This document shows positions 7,645-9,532 of a stretch of 9,532 nucleotides of DNA, one piece after another. The DNA comes from CAZTWC01 sp964617105 [NCBI: uncultured Myxococcia bacterium] (lineage in GTDB: Bacteria > CAZTWC01): assembly GCA_964617105.1 (NCBI GenBank), contig CAZTWC010000031.1, forward strand, positions 1 through 9,532, given 5' to 3'. Position 1 is the stretch's first letter. Every line of letters starts with the position of its first letter. The position numbers were made by a program, and so were the translations under genes. Under the pieces are notes generated by a model that did no database searches, was not told where the DNA came from, and saw only the letters and a program-made list of their open reading frames with translations.

Positions 7645-7673
7645 ATCATACTATCTATTGATGTAATAGGCAA
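7645..7673 (-). promoter_or_regulatory. Candidate promoter of the cca-like gene
   Basis: On the minus strand TTGCCT (7673-7668, 4/6 to TTGACA) and TATGAT (7650-7645, 5/6 to TATAAT) are separated by 17 bases. The start of transcription would fall within about two bases of the ATG at 7636. The mRNA would be leaderless or nearly so, which fits the poor Shine-Dalgarno. Confidence 0.35.
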
Positions 7674-7717
7674 TAAAACTCCCCTGTTAACTATTTTTCG
7701 GCTTAGGTGGTAAAAAC

Positions 7718-7770
7718 TTGATTTTTTCAAATATCACTGTTATATAATTATAGGTTTAAAATGATATAAT
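7718..7770 (+). promoter_or_regulatory. Candidate promoter(s) of the TPR membrane protein gene
   Basis: Two overlapping possibilities are seen. One is an extended -10, TGATATAAT (7762-7770), with a perfect TATAAT but no good -35. The other is TTGATT (7718-7723), 17 bases, then TATATA (7741-7746). The extended -10 would start transcription near 7777 and leave a leader of about 100 bases that contains a possible small ORF. The wider divergent region 7637-7876 is AT-rich, and I see no RNA gene or terminator in it. Confidence 0.4.
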
Positions 7771-7811
7771 TTTTATTCGGTAGAGGTTAACTCTCTGACT
7801 GAGAATTTGCG

Positions 7812-7874
7812 ATGAAGTTAATTCCCGTAATGGATATTAAACAAACAAATTATAATATTTTAGTTCGGAGGTAA
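7812..7874 (+). CDS. Possible 20-codon leader ORF upstream of the TPR gene
   Basis: An ATG at 7812 opens a 20-codon frame that closes with TAA at 7872-7874, two bases before the ATG of the next gene. Its last two codons, CGG AGG, are the Shine-Dalgarno of that gene. Translation of the small frame would thus run over the ribosome binding site, an arrangement that can couple translation. A weak purine-rich element, TGAGAA (7800-7805), precedes it. The first residues, MKLIPVMDIK, recall the N-terminus of HisA-type proteins, but nothing after them does, so I treat this as coincidence. A frame this short can occur by chance. Confidence 0.2.
   Translation: MKLIPVMDIKQTNYNILVRR
7866..7871 (+). promoter_or_regulatory. 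Strong ribosome binding site of the TPR gene
   Basis: CGGAGG is five bases before the ATG at 7877. It is the clearest Shine-Dalgarno in the window and fixes the start. Confidence 0.75.
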
Positions 7875-7876
7875 CT

Positions 7877-8953
7877 ATGGCTGAAACAAGTAGCAATCCA
7901 CAAAATCCACTGGATGATATGGACGATTTCGATTACCAACCAGGAGCCAGCAAAAAAAAGACCATGATTATCTTGGCGGTGATGGCTGTGGTGATTGTAG
8001 GCGGGTCAATTGCTTACTATATTTCTTCCATGATTCCCGAAGAAGCAATTAATATGTCTAAAGAAGCCCGAAAACATTATTACCGCGACTCGCTAACCGA
8101 ATTTAAAGTGGCTGAAGAAAAATACCAAAAGGCCATCCAAGTGGCGGGCGGTAATTATCCAGATGCTACAGCCATGCTGGCTAATGTTTTTATCACCAGA
8201 GGTGAGTATATGTCATTGATTGCCTCTGAAAAGAAGAAAAAGTATGACCGCATGGTCAAACTTATGGAACAGGACCCAAAACTTTTCCCGGAGGAAGAGG
8301 TTAAAAAGTTTGCCGCCGAGATTGAGGAACAGTTTAAGAAAGCCAGTTCCGAAAAAGAGAAGGGATTCAAACTGATTAAAGAGGTGATGAGTTTGGCAGC
8401 GGAGAATTTTACCATTCAACTCTCTATGGCCGATTATTACCGGATAAAAGAGGAATACTCAAAACTTAATGATATTTATTACAATGCCGATATTCTGGAT
8501 CCCAGCGCTGGCATTCTCTTTTATGTCAAGGGTGCGGTAACCCTGCAAAAATATGGCTCCTCCAAAAAAAATGCTGCAAAATTACACGAAGCCAAATCGT
8601 TATTGAAAAAAGCAGTAGATCAAAAACCAGACATGTTAAAAGGAAGGGTAAAACTTGCCATCGTGTATAGCAAATTGAAAGAGTATGAGAATGCTTATCA
8701 CGAAACTGAAAAGATTTTAAAAGATAATCCCGACCATGAAGTAGCCAAATTAATGAGAGAAAACCTGTTGTACCAGTTGGAACTGGATAAGAAACAGGCA
8801 GAAGCAAACAGACAAATCATCGATGCACTGAAAAAAGAGAAAGAGGAGTCCAAAACCGAGCAAGAAAAAAAGATTGAAGAGGCGGAAAAAGAGATTGAGA
8901 AGAAAAAATCCCAAAAAAAACCGCGGCGCAGAAGAGGCAGAAAAAAACGGTAA
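7877..8953 (+). CDS. Single-pass membrane protein with TPR repeats and basic C-terminal tail
   Basis: This 358-residue protein is of unknown specific role. Visible parts: an acidic N-terminus (1-24, DDMDDFD), three lysines (26-28), and one hydrophobic segment at about 29-53. Then come helical repeats of TPR type: about 62-95 (DSLTEFKVAEEKYQKAIQ), 178-210, 213-250 (AKSLLKKAVDQKPDM) and 255-290 (AIVYSKLKEYENAYHETEKI). A charged coiled coil at about 300-345 leads to an extremely basic end (KKPRRRRGRKKR). By the positive-inside rule the N-terminus should be cytoplasmic and the TPR domain periplasmic. TPR domains usually act as protein-binding scaffolds. There is no cleavable signal peptide or lipobox. 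The gene has a strong Shine-Dalgarno and is followed by an intrinsic terminator, so it is probably its own transcription unit. A lipoprotein gene lies next on the same strand. Known: TPR folds bind proteins. Inferred: an envelope scaffold. Confidence 0.8.
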   Translation: MAETSSNPQNPLDDMDDFDYQPGASKKKTMIILAVMAVVIVGGSIAYYISSMIPEEAINMSKEARKHYYRDSLTEFKVAEEKYQKAIQVAGGNYPDATAMLANVFITRGEYMSLIASEKKKKYDRMVKLMEQDPKLFPEEEVKKFAAEIEEQFKKASSEKEKGFKLIKEVMSLAAENFTIQLSMADYYRIKEEYSKLNDIYYNADILDPSAGILFYVKGAVTLQKYGSSKKNAAKLHEAKSLLKKAVDQKPDMLKGRVKLAIVYSKLKEYENAYHETEKILKDNPDHEVAKLMRENLLYQLELDKKQAEANRQIIDALKKEKEESKTEQEKKIEEAEKEIEKKKSQKKPRRRRGRKKR

Positions 8954-8998
8954 AAGGTAAAACTTCAAGATAATAATCCTTGGCAATTCGAAATTTCG

Positions 8999-9032
8999 AT
9001 CCCCGTTTCCGGTATGGAAGCGGGGATTTTTT
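8999..9032 (+). terminator. Intrinsic terminator after the TPR gene, immediately before the lipoprotein gene
   Basis: ATCCCCG (8999-9005) pairs with CGGGGAT (9021-9027). After a T-G wobble, TTCC (9007-9010) pairs with GGAA (9016-9019) around a GGTAT loop. Six T residues (9027-9032) follow the stem. It ends only 19 bases before the ATG at 9052 and 4 bases before that gene's Shine-Dalgarno, so it could also act on the lipoprotein leader. A 12-bp AT-rich palindrome, TCGAAATTTCGA (8988-8999), touches its 5' side. Confidence 0.85.
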
Positions 9033-9036
9033 ACAT

Positions 9037-9042
9037 GGAGAG
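9037..9042 (+). promoter_or_regulatory. Ribosome binding site of the lipoprotein gene
   Basis: GGAGAG lies nine bases before the ATG at 9052. It supports that start, which gives a typical lipoprotein signal peptide. Confidence 0.5.
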
Positions 9043-9051
9043 ATACTATAG

Positions 9052-9532
9052 ATGAAGAAAAGCAAATTTTATGCTGGTTTTATAGCCTTGAGCTTTTTAT
9101 TGTGCTTTTTTCTTTTATTGTCAGCCTGTGACGAGGATGAAGAAATTACCTCTGGCCATCCCCGCATCTCAACTAATCCCAGGTCGGTTGATTTCGGAGA
9201 GGTCACCAAAGGTGATGAGATTGAACTCTCTTTGATAATTAGCAATCAAGGCGGAGCCACCTTAGAAATAACTTCCAAACGTTTAGAGTTTGCCGGTAAC
9301 TTTTCAGCGGAACTGGATAAGATCCCTGCCACCTTGGAACCTCAGCAGAGTGTGACTATTAAAATCAAATTCAACGCTCCGGAAACTTTGCGCAAATACG
9401 GAACTACTCTTTTTATCGAAAGTAATGATCCCGCCAACCCTGAATATGCTGTCAGCATCGATGCTCTTGTGGTATTGCAGGCTATTCCCAAGATACGGGT
9501 TATATGTATACCGCCGGGTATAGAGAGTGAGG
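9052..9532 (+). CDS. Lipoprotein with ASH/DUF1573-type beta-sandwich repeats (3' end outside window)
   Basis: The frame is open from the ATG at 9052 to the window end (160 codons). The N-terminus is a lipoprotein signal: KKSK, a hydrophobic core (about 6-23), and the lipobox L23-S24-A25-C26, with C26 the expected lipidated residue. The mature protein begins CDEDEE; in enteric bacteria Asp at +2 favours retention in the inner membrane, but that rule may not hold here. Residues about 37-143 match the ASPM/SPD-2/Hydin (ASH) or DUF1573 fold: PRSVDFGEVTKGDEIELSLI, then SNQGGATLEI, then LEPQQSVTIKIKFNAP and LFIESNDPANPEYAVSIDA. A second repeat seems to start at about 146 (PKIRVICIPPG). Such proteins are often long, multi-repeat surface or envelope proteins in deltaproteobacteria; the function of this one is unknown. 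The preceding terminator suggests a separate or attenuated transcript. Confidence 0.8.
   Translation, partial: MKKSKFYAGFIALSFLLCFFLLLSACDEDEEITSGHPRISTNPRSVDFGEVTKGDEIELSLIISNQGGATLEITSKRLEFAGNFSAELDKIPATLEPQQSVTIKIKFNAPETLRKYGTTLFIESNDPANPEYAVSIDALVVLQAIPKIRVICIPPGIESE

Noticed and set aside
7782-7804. Alternative small hairpins (AGAG/CTCT and TCTC/GAGA) in the TPR leader as a riboswitch or attenuator
   Set aside because: The stems are only four base pairs and match no riboswitch class I know.
7851-7856. TATAAT close to the TPR gene as its promoter
   Set aside because: A start about seven bases later would fall at or inside the Shine-Dalgarno, and no -35 is present; the extended -10 at 7762-7770 fits better.
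9035-9055. Six-codon frame (MERYYR) whose TGA overlaps the lipoprotein ATG
   Set aside because: It has no ribosome binding site, because its own codons make up the Shine-Dalgarno region, and it is too short to separate from chance.
8155-9065. Minus-strand frames opposite the TPR gene, rich in Phe, Leu and Ser
   Set aside because: They are the reverse reading of a Lys/Glu-rich coding region, which gives hydrophobic-looking nonsense; no start signal or family match.

Overview
The window looks like part of a chromosome from an anaerobic or facultatively anaerobic proteobacterium of the Deltaproteobacteria in the broad sense (Desulfobacterota/Desulfuromonadota-like). This is an inference. It rests on a long formate-dehydrogenase-like NuoG, a multi-domain HDOD signalling protein, and an ASH/DUF1573-type lipoprotein, all common in those groups. 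Base composition is moderate, with AT-rich intergenic regions. There are no mobile elements, CRISPR arrays, tRNA or rRNA genes that I can see, and nothing points clearly to recent transfer.

Layout, left to right. (1) 1-833, plus strand: the C-terminal part of RecD, whose start lies outside the window. (2) 828-3401, minus strand: a complete NADH-quinone oxidoreductase subunit G-like protein that meets recD tail to tail with a 6-base overlap. (3) 3402-3581: an intergenic region with a candidate nuoG promoter whose -10 sits inside a 13-bp palindrome. (4) 3582-6206, minus: an 874-residue protein with a degenerate receiver-like domain, a zinc ribbon and two HDOD-type domains. (5) 6275-7636, minus: a CCA-adding-type tRNA nucleotidyltransferase with an HD domain. 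(6) 7637-7876: a divergent AT-rich region with promoter candidates for both directions and a possible 20-codon leader ORF. (7) 7877-8953, plus: a single-pass membrane protein with TPR repeats and a very basic tail, followed by a strong intrinsic terminator (8999-9032). (8) 9052 to the window end, plus: the start of a lipoprotein with ASH-type beta-sandwich repeats.

The genes do not form one obvious pathway. The three minus-strand genes could be partly co-transcribed (the cca-HDOD gap is 68 bp), but the 180-bp gap before nuoG suggests it has its own promoter. The TPR protein and the lipoprotein are both predicted to act in the envelope and are adjacent on the same strand, but a terminator separates them.

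I found no convincing wholly new system. The parts most worth a second look are the HDOD protein architecture, the solitary nuoG that keeps formate-dehydrogenase-like sequence but lacks the catalytic Cys/Sec, and the leader arrangements before the two plus-strand envelope genes.
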